Shown: positions 41,701-51,470 of the stretch, one piece after another | Layout: each line of letters starts with the position of its first letter | Numbering within the stretch: position 1 is the stretch's first letter | Notes under the pieces: model-generated | The model's input: the letters and a program-made list of their open reading frames with translations, nothing else | The model's database searches: none | Told to the model about the DNA's origin: nothing | Program-made: the position numbers and the translations under genes | Assembly (NCBI RefSeq): GCF_002362255.1 | Contig: NZ_LPVV01000010.1 | Coordinates: forward strand, 1 to 64,000 | Length of the DNA stretch: 64,000 nucleotides | Origin: Microbacterium sp. SZ1 | Lineage (GTDB): Bacteria > Actinomycetota > Actinomycetes > Actinomycetales > Microbacteriaceae | Direction of reading: 5' to 3'

Positions 41701-43143
41701 TCAGCCGGGCAGGGACGGGTGCTGCTCGGTCGCTCGCTGCCGCGGGATGAGCAGCGACAGCACGACCGCGACGATGCCCGCTGCGATCGCGAGCCAGAAG
41801 CAGACGGCGAACGCATCGCGCGTGGGCACCGCCACGTCGCCGACGTCGACGCTCATGGCCGCGAGCACGCCGCCCATCACCGCGGAGGCGCTCGACGTGC
41901 CCACCGAGCGGAACAGAGCGTTGAGCCCGTTCGAGGCGCCGGTCTCGTTCGCCGGCACCGACCGCATGATGATCATCGGCATGGCGGCGAACGTGAAGCC
42001 GATTCCCACGCCGATCAGGAGGTTTGCCACGAGGATGTGCCAGACCTCGCTCGACCACAGCAGCACGAACACATAGGCGAGCACGATCGCCACGGCCCCG
42101 ACGGTGAAGAGCGGCCGCGGCCCGACCGTACGCTCGAGCCATCCGGAGAGCGGCGAGATGACCATCATCACGAGACCCGCCGGCATGATCACGAGCGCCG
42201 CCGACACCATGTCGAGGCCGAAGCCCGATCCCGTCGCGACGGGCATCTCGAGCAGCTGCGGGAACGTGACGTTCGAGGCGAACAGCGCGAAGCCCATGCC
42301 GATGGCGGCGATGTTCGTGAAGAGCACGGCGGGGCGCGCGGCCACCCGCAGATCGAGCAGAGGGTCGTCGGTGCGCAGCTGGTACCAGCCCCAGCTCAGC
42401 AGCACGGCGACGCCGCCGATGATGCTCGTGAGAGTCAGCGGGGCGGTCCAGCCCCACTCGGCTCCGCGGGAGACGAAGAGAAGGATGCCGGTGAGGCCGA
42501 TCGCGAGCCCGATGGCGCCGAGCGCGTCGAGGCGGCCGGGGAAGCGCAGCACGTCCTCCGGGATGAGCAGCAGCACGAGCGCGAGGCCGATGACGCCGAG
42601 TCCGGCGGCCAGCCAGAACAGCCAGTGCCAGTCGGCGTTCTCAGCGAGCAGGGCCGCGACCGGCATCCCGATCGCGCCCCCGACGCCCATGGTCGCGCTC
42701 ATCAGCGCGACAGCCGTGCCGAGGCGCTCCGGCGGCAGCACGTCGCGCATGATGGCGATGCCGAGCGGCACGACGCCGGTGACGGCGCCCTGCAGCGCCC
42801 GGCCGATGATGACGCCGGCGATCGAGCCGGAGAGAGCTGCGATCACCGAGCCGACGATGAGCAGGCCGAGCAGCACGATCACGACTCGACGCTTGCCGTA
42901 CATGTCGCCGAGGCGTCCCGATATCGGCGTCGCGACCGCGGCGACGAGGAGGGTGATGGTGACAACCCAGGTGGTGTCCTCGCGGGACGCGTTCAGCAGG
43001 CGGGGGAGCTCCGCCTGCAGCGGCACGACGAGCGTGAACATGAACGACGAGCAGAGGCCGGCGAAGGCCAGCACCGCGATGATCGCCCAGCGCGGGACCT
43101 TTCGGGAGAGTTTCCTGCGCGCGCGATCATCGGTCTCTCCCAT
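41701..43143 (-). CDS. DHA2-type MFS drug exporter (EmrB/QacA family)
   Basis: The 480-residue protein has fourteen predicted membrane segments and the DHA2 motifs: GRLGDMYGKRRVV in loop 2-3 (residues about 75-87) and GRALQGAVTGVVPLGIAIMRD in segment 5. It would export hydrophobic drugs or metabolites with protons. The ATG is six bases after TAGCCT. It runs convergent to the small gene at 41277. Confidence 0.92.
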   Translation of the reverse strand: MGETDDRARRKLSRKVPRWAIIAVLAFAGLCSSFMFTLVVPLQAELPRLLNASREDTTWVVTITLLVAAVATPISGRLGDMYGKRRVVIVLLGLLIVGSVIAALSGSIAGVIIGRALQGAVTGVVPLGIAIMRDVLPPERLGTAVALMSATMGVGGAIGMPVAALLAENADWHWLFWLAAGLGVIGLALVLLLIPEDVLRFPGRLDALGAIGLAIGLTGILLFVSRGAEWGWTAPLTLTSIIGGVAVLLSWGWYQLRTDDPLLDLRVAARPAVLFTNIAAIGMGFALFASNVTFPQLLEMPVATGSGFGLDMVSAALVIMPAGLVMMVISPLSGWLERTVGPRPLFTVGAVAIVLAYVFVLLWSSEVWHILVANLLIGVGIGFTFAAMPMIIMRSVPANETGASNGLNALFRSVGTSSASAVMGGVLAAMSVDVGDVAVPTRDAFAVCFWLAIAAGIVAVVLSLLIPRQRATEQHPSLPG

Positions 43144-43199
43144 CCCTTCAGGCTATCGGCGGTGTCTGACGCCGGGGCCCGATGGGCACGCCGGATCCC

Positions 43200-44663
43200 T
43201 CAGCTGACGCCCTTCATGAGCTTCAGCACCGGCTTGACCGACAGCAGCAGACCTGCGCCGACGGCGATGGCGATCAGACCGAGGATCGAGAAGTAGGGCA
43301 CCTCGTTCTTCGGGTCGTAGAAGCGCACCAGCCATCCCGAGATCGCGGTGCCCAGCGCGACCGAGAGGAAGAACAGCGCCACCATCTGCGTGTGGAAGAC
43401 CTTCGGAGCGAGCTTCGTGGTCACCGACAGGCCGACCGGCGAGATGAGCAACTCGGCGATCGTGAAGACGAGCAGGATGCCGACGATCGCGAGCAGCGGC
43501 GTGGAGTTCGCGCTGCCGTTCGCGAAGAACAGGAAGAGCAGGAAGGCGGCCCCCATGATCATCGCGCCGAAGGCGAACTTGACCGGCGTCGACGGCTGGC
43601 GCTTCCCGAGCCGGGTCCAGATCGCCGCGAAGATCCCGGACAGGATGATGATGAACACAGGGTTGATCGACTGCACCCACGACACGGGCATCTCGAAGCC
43701 GAAGAGGTTCCGATCGAGGCGCTCGTCGGAGTACACCGTGAGCACCGTGAACTGCTGCTGGTAGAGCGACCAGAACGCCACGCTCGTGATGAACAGGGGC
43801 AGGAAGGCCCAGACCCGGGAGCGCTCGGTGGCATCGATCCTGCGGCTGCCGAGGATGACGGCGAAGTAGGCGACGGCCGCGATGACCGTGCCGATGATCA
43901 CGATCGTCGAGAGGTTGTCGGCCTTGATGACCCCGAGCAGCACGAGCACGGCGATCACGACCACCGCGGCCGCAGCGACGACCGCCACGAGCGGGTAGCG
44001 GCCACGCGGGAGCGGGTTGGGCACGCGCCGTGCCTCGTCGGGCAGAGCCTTGCGCCCGAAGGAGTACTGCACGAGCCCCAGCGTCATGCCGATCGCCGCG
44101 AGGCCGAACCCATAGTGGAAGCCGAGGGTCGACTGCAGGATGCCGGTGAGGATCGGTCCGAGGAACGCGCCGAGGTTGATGCCGAGGTAGAACAGCGAGA
44201 AACCGGCGTCGCGACGGACGTCGTCGGCGCTGTAGAGCGTGCCGACCACCGAGGTGGCATTCGCCTTCAGGCCGCCGGAGCCGAGGGCGACGAGCACGAG
44301 TCCGACGCCGACGCCCAGGAAGCCGGGCAGGAGCGCGAGCGCCACGTGGCCGGCGACGATGACGATCGCACTGAGGAACAGCACGCGCTCCGAGCCGAGC
44401 ATGCGATCGGCGATCCACGCCCCCAGGATCGTCGCCAGGTAGACGGAGCCGCCGTACGCGCCGACGATTCCGCCGGCCACCGCCTTAGACAGCCCGAGTC
44501 CGCCCTCGGTGACGGAGAAGTACAGGTAGATGAGCAGGATGCCCTGCATGCCGTAGAAGCTGAATCGCTCCCACATCTCCACGCCGAAGATGTGGACGAG
44601 CGCCCACGGCTGGCCGAAGAACCGGGTGTCGGACGCCGTCGTCGCCGTGTCTCGTGTCGCCAT
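43200..44663 (-). CDS. POT/PTR-family proton-dependent oligopeptide transporter
   Basis: The 487-residue protein shows the PTR signatures: WERFSFYGMQGILLIYL (residues about 31-47), GGSVYLATILGAWIADRMLGSERV and FYLGINLGAFLGPI, with FAIAELLISPVGLSV-type wording near the end (TIAELLISPVGLSV). It would import di- and tripeptides with protons. The ATG at 44663 is six bases after TACCGT; a longer in-frame reading overlaps the divergent GNAT gene and was rejected. Confidence 0.93.
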   Translation of the reverse strand: MATRDTATTASDTRFFGQPWALVHIFGVEMWERFSFYGMQGILLIYLYFSVTEGGLGLSKAVAGGIVGAYGGSVYLATILGAWIADRMLGSERVLFLSAIVIVAGHVALALLPGFLGVGVGLVLVALGSGGLKANATSVVGTLYSADDVRRDAGFSLFYLGINLGAFLGPILTGILQSTLGFHYGFGLAAIGMTLGLVQYSFGRKALPDEARRVPNPLPRGRYPLVAVVAAAAVVVIAVLVLLGVIKADNLSTIVIIGTVIAAVAYFAVILGSRRIDATERSRVWAFLPLFITSVAFWSLYQQQFTVLTVYSDERLDRNLFGFEMPVSWVQSINPVFIIILSGIFAAIWTRLGKRQPSTPVKFAFGAMIMGAAFLLFLFFANGSANSTPLLAIVGILLVFTIAELLISPVGLSVTTKLAPKVFHTQMVALFFLSVALGTAISGWLVRFYDPKNEVPYFSILGLIAIAVGAGLLLSVKPVLKLMKGVS

Positions 44664-44756
44664 TGTCCTACGGTACGCCCGCGGGCGGGCCCCCGGCAGC
44701 GTCTCCCTCCGGGCGTCGGATTCCGCTATCGCGCCGGAGAGGGGCAGACTGGGGGC

Positions 44757-45449
44757 GTGCGAACCATCCGTGACCTCGACACCGTTGAACTGATCATCGA
44801 CGCGCAGAGCCTGCTGGATTCCATCCGCGGTCCCGAGCGCGTCATCGACGCCGGGACACTGCGCGCGCTGCAGCAGTCGGGCAACTACGTCGTCGGACTC
44901 TTCGACGGAGAGGGCGATGAAGAGCGGATGGTCGGAGCCTCGATCGCGTTCTTCGGTGCTCCTGCGGCCCGTGCGATGCACTCGCACATCACGGCTCTCC
45001 TGCCCGAGTACCGCGGACGCGGCTGGGGACGGGAGCTCAAGGAGCACCAGCGACAGTGGGCGTTCTCGCGCGACGTCGGCCGCATCACGTGGACCTACGA
45101 CCCGCTCGTCGCGCGCAATGCGCACTTCTTCCTCTCGGTGCTCGGCGCCCGGGTGACCGGCTACTCGGTGAACCGGTACGGGATCTTCGGGGGAGGGGAT
45201 GCCGGAGACGAGAGCGACCGCCTCGATGTGGAGTGGGCGCTCGCCGACATCGCCAAGCCACCGGCATCCGATCTCGTGGTCGAGACGCTCGAGATCCCGA
45301 CCGACATCGAGGCGATGAGGGAGTCCGATCCGGCAGCCGCACACGAGTGGCGTACGCGTCTTCGCGCGCAGATGGAGGGGATGCTCGGCAGCGGCCTGCA
45401 GCTCGCCGGCTTCGACGTGGAGCGCGGGTACCTGTTCACGCGGGCATAA
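44757..45449 (+). CDS. GNAT-family acetyltransferase-like protein
   Basis: The 230-residue product has a GNAT core: TALLPEYRGRGWGRELKEHQRQWA (residues about 80-103) contains the acetyl-CoA loop QxxGxG-like RGRGWG, followed by WTYDPLVARNAHFFLSVLGARVTGY. The substrate is unknown; the wording resembles a conserved actinobacterial group sometimes called chorismate-synthase-associated or just hypothetical. GTG 44757 lies six bases after CAGACT. It diverges from the PTR gene. Confidence 0.8.
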   Translation: MRTIRDLDTVELIIDAQSLLDSIRGPERVIDAGTLRALQQSGNYVVGLFDGEGDEERMVGASIAFFGAPAARAMHSHITALLPEYRGRGWGRELKEHQRQWAFSRDVGRITWTYDPLVARNAHFFLSVLGARVTGYSVNRYGIFGGGDAGDESDRLDVEWALADIAKPPASDLVVETLEIPTDIEAMRESDPAAAHEWRTRLRAQMEGMLGSGLQLAGFDVERGYLFTRA

Positions 45450-45520
45450 TCCGGCGCGGATAAGATTGGAGTGCCCGTGCTCACGGGCCTTCTCCACCGC
45501 ATCCGACCATTGGAGCCACC

Positions 45521-46906
45521 GTGGCCGAACAGTCCCGTCTCGACAAGGTCATCGCCCTTGCCCGCCACCGCGGGTTCGTCTTCCAGGCGGGTGAGATCTA
45601 CGGCGGCTCGCGGTCGGCCTGGGACTACGGACCCCTCGGCACCGAGCTCAAGGAGAACATCCGGCGGCAGTGGTGGCAGACGTTCGTGCGCGGACGCGGC
45701 GACATGGTCGGCCTCGACTCCAGCATCATCCTCCCCAAGCGCGTCTGGGAGGCGTCGGGTCACGTCGCGACGTTCAGCGACCCGCTCGTCGAGTGCCTGC
45801 ACTGCCACAAGCGCTTCCGTGCCGACAACCTCATCGAGGACTTCGAAGCACGCAAGGGTCGCAAGGCCGAGAACGGCCTCGCCGACGTGCCGTGTCCGAA
45901 CTGCGGCACCAAGGGGCAGTACACCGAGCCGAAGGACTTCTCCGGGCTCGTGAAGACCTACCTCGGCGTCGTCGACGACGAGTCGGGCCTGTACTACCTG
46001 CGCCCGGAGACCGCGCAGGGCATCTTCGTGAACTTCTCGAACGTGCTGACGGCGAGCCGCAAGAAGCCGCCCTTCGGCATCGGTCAGGTCGGCAAGGCGT
46101 TCCGCAACGAGATCACGCCGGGCAACTTCATCTTCCGCACGCGCGAGTTCGAGCAGATGGAGATCGAGTTCTTCACGCCGCCGGCCGAGGCGCCGCAGTG
46201 GTTCGACCACTGGGTCGAGGCGTGCTGGAACTGGTTCGTCGACCTCGGCATCGACCCCGAGAACATGCGTCAGTTCGACGTGCCCGAGGAGGACCGCGCG
46301 CACTACTCGGCCGGCACGATCGACGTCGAGTACCGCTTCGGCTTCCAGGGCAAGGAGTGGGGCGAGCTCATGGGCGTCGCGAACCGCACCGACTACGACC
46401 TGTCGAGCCACAGCGAGGCGTCGGGCCAGAGCCTCACGTACTTCGACCAGGCCTCGGGCGAGCGGTACACGCCGTATGTGATCGAGCCGTCGTTCGGTCT
46501 GACCCGCGCGATGATGGCCTTCCTCGTCGACGCGTACGTCGAGGAGCAGGTGCCCAACGCCAAGGGCGGCACTGACGTGCGCACCGTGCTGAAGCTCGAC
46601 CCGCGCCTCGCTCCGGTCAAGGCAGCGGTGCTGCCGCTGAGCCGCAACGAGCGCCTGTCGCCGCTCGCACGCGAGGTCGCCGACACGTTGCGCGGTTCGT
46701 GGGCCGTCGACTTCGACGACGCCGGCGCCATCGGCCGTCGCTACCGTCGTCAGGACGAGATCGGCACGCCCTTCTGCGTCACGGTCGACTTCGACTCGCT
46801 CGACGACAGGGCCGTCACAGTGCGCGATCGCGACACGATGGCCCAGGAGCGCGTCGGCATCGACGAGCTGCACGACTACCTGGCCGCTCGGCTCAAGGGC
46901 GCCTGA
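45521..46906 (+). CDS. glyS: glycyl-tRNA synthetase (single-chain dimer type)
   Basis: The 461-residue enzyme charges tRNA-Gly. Class II motifs are visible: [24 protein letters not shown] at the start, [25 protein letters not shown] (motif 2) and [13 protein letters not shown] (motif 3), and a C-terminal anticodon-binding domain. Cys pairs CLHCHKRF and CPNCGTKG form a zinc-like knuckle. This is the eukaryotic/actinobacterial alpha2 form. The GTG at 45521 has TTGGAG eight bases upstream. The leader (from a TAAGAT -10 near 45460) includes a small GCCCGTG/CACGGGC hairpin. Confidence 0.97.
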   Translation: MAEQSRLDKVIALARHRGFVFQAGEIYGGSRSAWDYGPLGTELKENIRRQWWQTFVRGRGDMVGLDSSIILPKRVWEASGHVATFSDPLVECLHCHKRFRADNLIEDFEARKGRKAENGLADVPCPNCGTKGQYTEPKDFSGLVKTYLGVVDDESGLYYLRPETAQGIFVNFSNVLTASRKKPPFGIGQVGKAFRNEITPGNFIFRTREFEQMEIEFFTPPAEAPQWFDHWVEACWNWFVDLGIDPENMRQFDVPEEDRAHYSAGTIDVEYRFGFQGKEWGELMGVANRTDYDLSSHSEASGQSLTYFDQASGERYTPYVIEPSFGLTRAMMAFLVDAYVEEQVPNAKGGTDVRTVLKLDPRLAPVKAAVLPLSRNERLSPLAREVADTLRGSWAVDFDDAGAIGRRYRRQDEIGTPFCVTVDFDSLDDRAVTVRDRDTMAQERVGIDELHDYLAARLKGA

Positions 46907-46931
46907 CGCTCGCACCGCTCTGTCGAGCCAC

Positions 46932-46967
46932 AGAACCCCCTCGTGTCCGCGGATACGAGGGGGTTCT
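46932..46967 (+). terminator. terminator hairpin of glyS
   Basis: AGAACCCCCTCGT (46932-46944) pairs exactly with ACGAGGGGGTTCT (46955-46967), a 13-bp stem with a 10-base loop 26 bases after the glyS stop. The following bases TCTATGCT also supply the -10 box of the next gene. Confidence 0.85.
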
Positions 46968-46978
46968 ATGCTGACCCC

Positions 46979-47467
46979 ATGTCCGTGATCGGGGAGTGGA
47001 GCGAGTTCCACGTCGCGATGGCCGGCGCCACCGCGGCGCTCGCCGGCCTCGTCATCGTCGCAGCGAGCGTCAACATCGCCGAGATCGTCAAGTCGCGAAC
47101 GCTGACGGCGCGGCTTCTCGCGGGTATCGCAGCGCTGCTCCTCGCGCTCTCTGTGTCGGCTCTCGGTCTCGTGCCGGGCATCGACGACGTCTGGTTCGGC
47201 GCGCTCACGGTCATCGCGACGCTGATCGCCGCCGTGTTCCAGGTGAACGCCACGTGGCTCATCGCCCGCGATCCGAGTCCCGCCGACCGCGCGAAGCCGC
47301 TCAAGTACGCCGTCGGGTTCCTGCCGATCGTCGCATACCTCGCCGCGGGTGCGGCCGTGCTGTGGCAGCATCCCGCCGGCATGTACCTCGCCGCCCTCGG
47401 CTGCGTGTTGGCCGTGGTGTCCGCCGTCGTCGTGTCGTGGGTCGCTCTGGTGGAGGTGCTGCGCTGA
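46979..47467 (+). CDS. small multi-span membrane protein
   Basis: The 162-residue protein has four hydrophobic segments (about 11-31, 44-63, 71-91, 112-158 as two). It resembles a widespread actinobacterial hypothetical membrane family. The ATG 46979 is six bases after TATGCT; an upstream GTG in frame lies inside the glyS terminator and was rejected. Function unknown. Confidence 0.75.
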   Translation: MSVIGEWSEFHVAMAGATAALAGLVIVAASVNIAEIVKSRTLTARLLAGIAALLLALSVSALGLVPGIDDVWFGALTVIATLIAAVFQVNATWLIARDPSPADRAKPLKYAVGFLPIVAYLAAGAAVLWQHPAGMYLAALGCVLAVVSAVVVSWVALVEVLR

Positions 47468-47507
47468 GGGCGATGGACCGCCGTCCGATCGGACCGTTTC
47501 TCTCGGG

Positions 47508-47933
47508 CTAGCCGGTGACGGTGATCTGCGCCCCCGGCGAGCCGCCCGCCTCCATCCATGCGAGCGAGCGTTCGAGGATGCCGCGCAGCACGTCGAGATC
47601 GATCGCCTCGAGGTCCTTGATGTAGAGGCAGCTCGCGCCGGTGGTGTGCGGACCGAGCACGCTCAGCTCCTCGGCGTGAGCCGCGGTGCCGTCGAACAGA
47701 TAGATCGTCGTCGCGCCCGCCCTCGGCGCGAAGCCGAGGAGCCCGCTGTCGCCCTCCGTCCCGGTGGGGTAGCGGTAGTGGCAGGAGCCGAATCCGATGA
47801 TGGTGCCCCAGGTCTGCGGCTCTCGTCCCGAGACCTCTCGCATGAGGGCGGTGAGGGTCTCGGCATCCCGTCGCCGGATCGCCGGCTTCGCCCGCGCGAT
47901 CAGTCCGGCGACATCGTCGCCGGTGGGTTTCAT
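47508..47933 (-). CDS. DUF1801-family protein
   Basis: The 141-residue product has the DUF1801 pattern: ETLTALMREVSGREPQTWGTIIGFGSCHYRYPTG and FAPRAGATTIYLFDG, ending with a KDLEAIDLDVLRGILE helix. The fold is YdhG-like and the function is unknown. The ATG overlaps the stop of the HhH-GPD gene (ATGA), so the two genes are coupled. A GTCCGATCGGAC palindrome (47483-47494) lies in the convergent spacer after its stop. Confidence 0.85.
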   Translation of the reverse strand: MKPTGDDVAGLIARAKPAIRRRDAETLTALMREVSGREPQTWGTIIGFGSCHYRYPTGTEGDSGLLGFAPRAGATTIYLFDGTAAHAEELSVLGPHTTGASCLYIKDLEAIDLDVLRGILERSLAWMEAGGSPGAQITVTG

Positions 47934-48505
47934 TTCTTCGCCGTCTTCGCGGCGGCCTTCATGGCCTTCTTGTGCTCGCGGACCTTCGTCAGTGACTCGG
48001 GCGAGACGATGTCGGCGACACTGCGGAACGAGCCCTCCTCGCCATAGGCACCTGCAGCTTCGCGCCAGCCCGTCCCCGTGAAGCCATACTGCTTTCCGAG
48101 CAATGCCAGGAAGATCTTGGCCTTCTGCTCGCCGAATCCGGGCAGGGCCTTCAGCCGCTTCAGCACTTCCGCGCCGTCGGGGTCGCCCTCGGTCCACAGT
48201 GCCGCCGCGTCGCCGCCCCAGTTGTCCACGAGGTCGCGGCACAGGGTCTGCACGCGCGTCGCCATCGAACCAGGGAAGCGGTGCACGGCGGGAGTGGTCT
48301 TGAATGCCTCCAGGAACTCGTCGGGATCCATGTGCGCGATCGATGCGGCATCCGCAGCACCCGTGCGCTGCTCGATCTTGAGGGGACCTGCGAACGCGGT
48401 CTCCATCGGCACCTGCTGGTCGAGCAGCATCCCGACGAGCAGGGCGAGGGGGTTGTCTGTGAGGAGCGCGTCGGCGGCGGTGTCTCCGGTGATGTGAAGG
48501 GCCAT
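47930..48505 (-). CDS. HhH-GPD-type base-excision-repair-like protein
   Basis: The 191-residue protein has a helix-hairpin-helix (LKALPGFGEQKAKIFLALLGKQ, residues about 118-139) and a glycosylase-like N-terminal half (LLVGMLLDQQVPMETAFAGP), but no obvious iron-sulfur cysteines or the full catalytic Lys-Asp pair of Nth. It matches the short actinobacterial HhH-GPD proteins of unknown lesion specificity. The Lys/Ala-rich end may bind DNA. The ATG is six bases after CACACT. Confidence 0.85.
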   Translation of the reverse strand: MALHITGDTAADALLTDNPLALLVGMLLDQQVPMETAFAGPLKIEQRTGAADAASIAHMDPDEFLEAFKTTPAVHRFPGSMATRVQTLCRDLVDNWGGDAAALWTEGDPDGAEVLKRLKALPGFGEQKAKIFLALLGKQYGFTGTGWREAAGAYGEEGSFRSVADIVSPESLTKVREHKKAMKAAAKTAKK

Positions 48506-48550
48506 GTCTCCAGTGTGGCAGGGTGATCCGAACCTCGCTGAGTCGGCTCC

Positions 48551-48934
48551 TCAGAGCCGCTGCAGCCGGGGAAGAGGGCCCTCGAGGCGAGCGATCGCCA
48601 CCCTCACCTCGGACAGTTCTTCCTCGATGCGCACGAACCTGTCGTCGAACTTCTCCTCGAGGTGGACGAAGCGATCTTCCATCTTCTCGAATCGCGCGTC
48701 GATCTTCTCGAACCGTCCGTCGATCTTCTCGAATCGCGCGTCGATCTTCTCGAATCGCGCGTCGACCTTCTCGAACCGTCCGTCGATCTTCTCGAACCGC
48801 TCGTCGATCCGGTCGAAGCGACCATCGAGAGCGGCGGTCTGCCGGGAGAGCATGATGCGGACGCCGCCGAGAACGGTCGCGCAGAACGCGGCGAGGGAGA
48901 CGATGATCCCGATCAGGTCCGGTGACACGAGCAT
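48551..48934 (-). CDS. membrane-anchored heptad coiled-coil protein (family member 3)
   Basis: The 127-residue protein has one membrane segment (residues about 5-27), then at least seven 7-residue repeats RFEKIDx, ending VRVAIARLEGPLPRLQRL, which matches the tail of the 24392-24754 protein. Heptads give left-handed coiled coils, unlike the hendecads of that relative. ATG 48934 follows CAGACT by six bases with GGGAGG between. Function unknown. Confidence 0.7.
   Translation of the reverse strand: MLVSPDLIGIIVSLAAFCATVLGGVRIMLSRQTAALDGRFDRIDERFEKIDGRFEKVDARFEKIDARFEKIDGRFEKIDARFEKMEDRFVHLEEKFDDRFVRIEEELSEVRVAIARLEGPLPRLQRL
48677..48823. repeat. seven tandem 21-bp repeats inside the coiled-coil gene
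   Basis: The unit is 21 bp (seven codons) with the core TCGATCTTCTCGAA; copies start at 48677, 48698, 48719, 48740, 48761, 48782 and 48803. Those at 48740 and 48719 or their neighbours are nearly or fully identical, which suggests recent copy-number change. Confidence 0.8.
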
Positions 48935-49071
48935 CCTCCCAGTCTGCGCGGATCGGCCGCGCTTGTCATGGGAACGACGATATGAAGCGTTCGGACGGTG
49001 TGAGAACCGGAACGGCGCGCGAACACGTTCTCTGTGGACAGTCCGCGGAAGCGGAGTCGGTGCAGAGAAGG

Positions 49072-50379
49072 TCAGGCGGTGGCCGCGTCGTCATCGAACG
49101 ACGACTGCGCTGGCTGCACCGGCTCGATGCCGTACAGCGTTGCGAGGGCTGCCGCGAAGTCGTCCGCGCGACCGGAGGCGGCGAGCTCGTGTGCCCGAGC
49201 TGTGGGCGTGTGCAGCAGCACCCCGGTGAGGTGCCGCAGCGCCTGCTCGACCTTGCCGTCCTCGTCTCCGCGGGCGCGGGCTCGCTCGATCTCCGAGTCG
49301 AGCAGAGCGAAGATGTGCGACCGGAGGGCGATGACCGACGGTGTCACGCTCTGCCGACTACCGACGACGTGGAACGTGTCCGCGGCTTCACGGACGACGG
49401 TGCGTGCGGCATCCGTCGCCTGCAGCTCCTCCAGCGGGGCGTGCAGGCTGATGGTCTCCAGGTCGAGAAGCGCCACCCCCTCGAGTGAGGCGACGGCTGG
49501 GTCGACGTTCCGCGGCATGCCGAGGTCGATGACGAGCTGGCTGTGCGAGCCCACCGGGCACCCCGCTGCGGCCAGACCTGCCGGGGCCTGCAGATGCGCA
49601 GGAGTCAGCACGGGCTCGGTCGCCGTGGTGCAGGTGATGAGCAGACTCGAGTGACCGGCCGTGCGTGCGTAGTCGGCGGCCGCGACGGGACGGATGCCGT
49701 GCTTCGCGGCGAACTTCTCCGCGCGGCCGGAGGGCGAGTAGACGGAGATGTCGACGGCGCCGCGCTCCCGCAGCGTGGCGAGGGTGACGGCGGCGTACGC
49801 GCCGGTTCCGACGAGCAGCACGCGCTCGGCCGACCAGTCGGCGATACGGCTGTCGGCGAGCTCGAGAGCCAGGCGGACGAGCGATCGGCCGGCGCGGCCG
49901 AGCGCTGTGACGTTCTTGACCTTGCGCTGCGCCTGGCTCGCTCGCTGGAAGAGCCGCTCCAGCTCGGGGGAGGTGGTGCCCTCCTTGCGAGCGGCCTTGA
50001 GAGCCCGGCGGACCTGACCGGCGATCTCGCCTTCGCCGGACACGACCGATTCGAGCCCGGAGGCGACGGAGAAGAGGTGCTCGGCGACGCGCCGACCTGA
50101 ATGCACCTCGTAGGCGCCGTCGAGCTCTGCGGTGCTGATGCCGGTGGCCGACTCGACTGCTTCGAGCACGGCCTCGACGCCGATGGCGCCGGCCGCGGTG
50201 ACGGGCTCGTCCATCTCCACGTACGCCTCGAACCGGTTGCACGTCGCGAGGACGACCGCACCCTGCACGCACGACGCAGCGTCCACCACGGTGGAGGCGA
50301 CGTCGTCGGGGGTGCGGCTCAGGCGTTCGAGCAGTTCGAAGGAGGCGGTCTTGTGACTCGCCGTGACACACAGCAGCAC
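49072..50379 (-). CDS. hemA: glutamyl-tRNA reductase
   Basis: The 435-residue enzyme reduces glutamyl-tRNA to glutamate-1-semialdehyde, the first step of haem synthesis. [12 protein letters not shown] contains the catalytic Cys (residue about 47), followed by [20 protein letters not shown], the NADPH-binding [28 protein letters not shown] and a C-terminal dimer helix. It diverges from hemE, 62 bases apart. GTG 50379 is six bases after TAGACT, so it is probably leaderless. Confidence 0.95.
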   Translation of the reverse strand: MLLCVTASHKTASFELLERLSRTPDDVASTVVDAASCVQGAVVLATCNRFEAYVEMDEPVTAAGAIGVEAVLEAVESATGISTAELDGAYEVHSGRRVAEHLFSVASGLESVVSGEGEIAGQVRRALKAARKEGTTSPELERLFQRASQAQRKVKNVTALGRAGRSLVRLALELADSRIADWSAERVLLVGTGAYAAVTLATLRERGAVDISVYSPSGRAEKFAAKHGIRPVAAADYARTAGHSSLLITCTTATEPVLTPAHLQAPAGLAAAGCPVGSHSQLVIDLGMPRNVDPAVASLEGVALLDLETISLHAPLEELQATDAARTVVREAADTFHVVGSRQSVTPSVIALRSHIFALLDSEIERARARGDEDGKVEQALRHLTGVLLHTPTARAHELAASGRADDFAAALATLYGIEPVQPAQSSFDDDAATA

Positions 50380-50441
50380 CCACTCAGTCTACCCCTCCTC
50401 GCGCACAGGTCGGCCGTCGCGGGGGATGGGAGGATGGACGC

Positions 50442-51464
50442 ATGGCCCTCTCCGACGCCCCCCTGGTGCGCGCCCTCACCGGTCCCCGCCCCGATCGCAC
50501 CCCCGTCTGGTTCATGCGGCAGGCGGGTCGATCGCTGCCCGAGTACCGCGAACTCCGGGTGGGTACGAGGATGCTGGACGCCTGCCTCACGCCCGACCTC
50601 GCCGCCGAGATCACGCTTCAGCCGGTGCGTCGACACGGCGTCGACGCGGCCGTCTTCTTCAGCGACATCGTGATCCCGCTGCGCCTCGCCGGTGTCGACG
50701 TCGAGATCGAGCCCGGTCGGGGGCCGGTCTTCGCGAACCCCGTGCGAACCGCGGCCGACGTCGACCGCATCACCGCGATCGACCCGGCGTCCCTCGACGG
50801 CGACGCGATCGCCGAGGCGGTCGGCATCGTCACCTCCGAGCTGGGGGAGACGCCGCTGATCGGTTTCGCCGGAGCACCGTTCACCCTCGCCGCCTACCTC
50901 GTCGAGGGCGGACCGTCGAAGGAGCACCTGCGCGCCAGGGCGATGATGCACGCCGACCCCGACGGCTGGAATCGGCTCGCGGGCTGGCTGGCCCAGGTAT
51001 CCCGCCGTTTCCTCGAGATCCAGCGCGACGCCGGGGCATCCGTCGTCCAACTCTTCGACTCGTGGGCCGGCTCCCTGAGCCGCGCCGACTACCTCGCCTT
51101 CGTGGCCCCGCACTCGCGCACCGCGCTGGAGGGCATCGGCATCCCGAGCATCCACTTCGGCGTCGGCACCGGCCCGTTCCTCGCCGACATGCGCCTCGAC
51201 GGAATCGCCGACGGGGTGGGAGTCGACTGGCGGATGCCGCTGGACGAGGCGGCCGCACTGGTCGGGCCGGACACCTCGCTGCAGGGCAATATCGATCCTG
51301 CTCTCCTCTCGGCGCCGTGGCCGGTGCTCGAGGCTCACGTCCGCGACGTGGTCGAGCGGGGCCGCGCTGCGCGCGGTCACATCCTGAACCTCGGACACGG
51401 GGTGCCGCCGGAGACCGATCCCGACCAGCTCACCCGCATCGTGGAACTCGCCCACTCGCTCTGA
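50442..51464 (+). CDS. hemE: uroporphyrinogen decarboxylase
   Basis: The 340-residue enzyme converts uroporphyrinogen III to coproporphyrinogen [22 protein letters not shown] (residues about 21-39) is the substrate-binding motif, [18 protein letters not shown] holds the catalytic Asp, and [18 protein letters not shown] and [19 protein letters not shown] complete the family pattern. The ATG is close to a GGAGG-containing sequence and a GAGGAT box six bases before it. It heads the rightward part of the haem cluster. Confidence 0.96.
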   Translation: MALSDAPLVRALTGPRPDRTPVWFMRQAGRSLPEYRELRVGTRMLDACLTPDLAAEITLQPVRRHGVDAAVFFSDIVIPLRLAGVDVEIEPGRGPVFANPVRTAADVDRITAIDPASLDGDAIAEAVGIVTSELGETPLIGFAGAPFTLAAYLVEGGPSKEHLRARAMMHADPDGWNRLAGWLAQVSRRFLEIQRDAGASVVQLFDSWAGSLSRADYLAFVAPHSRTALEGIGIPSIHFGVGTGPFLADMRLDGIADGVGVDWRMPLDEAAALVGPDTSLQGNIDPALLSAPWPVLEAHVRDVVERGRAARGHILNLGHGVPPETDPDQLTRIVELAHSL

Positions 51465-51470
51465 TCGACG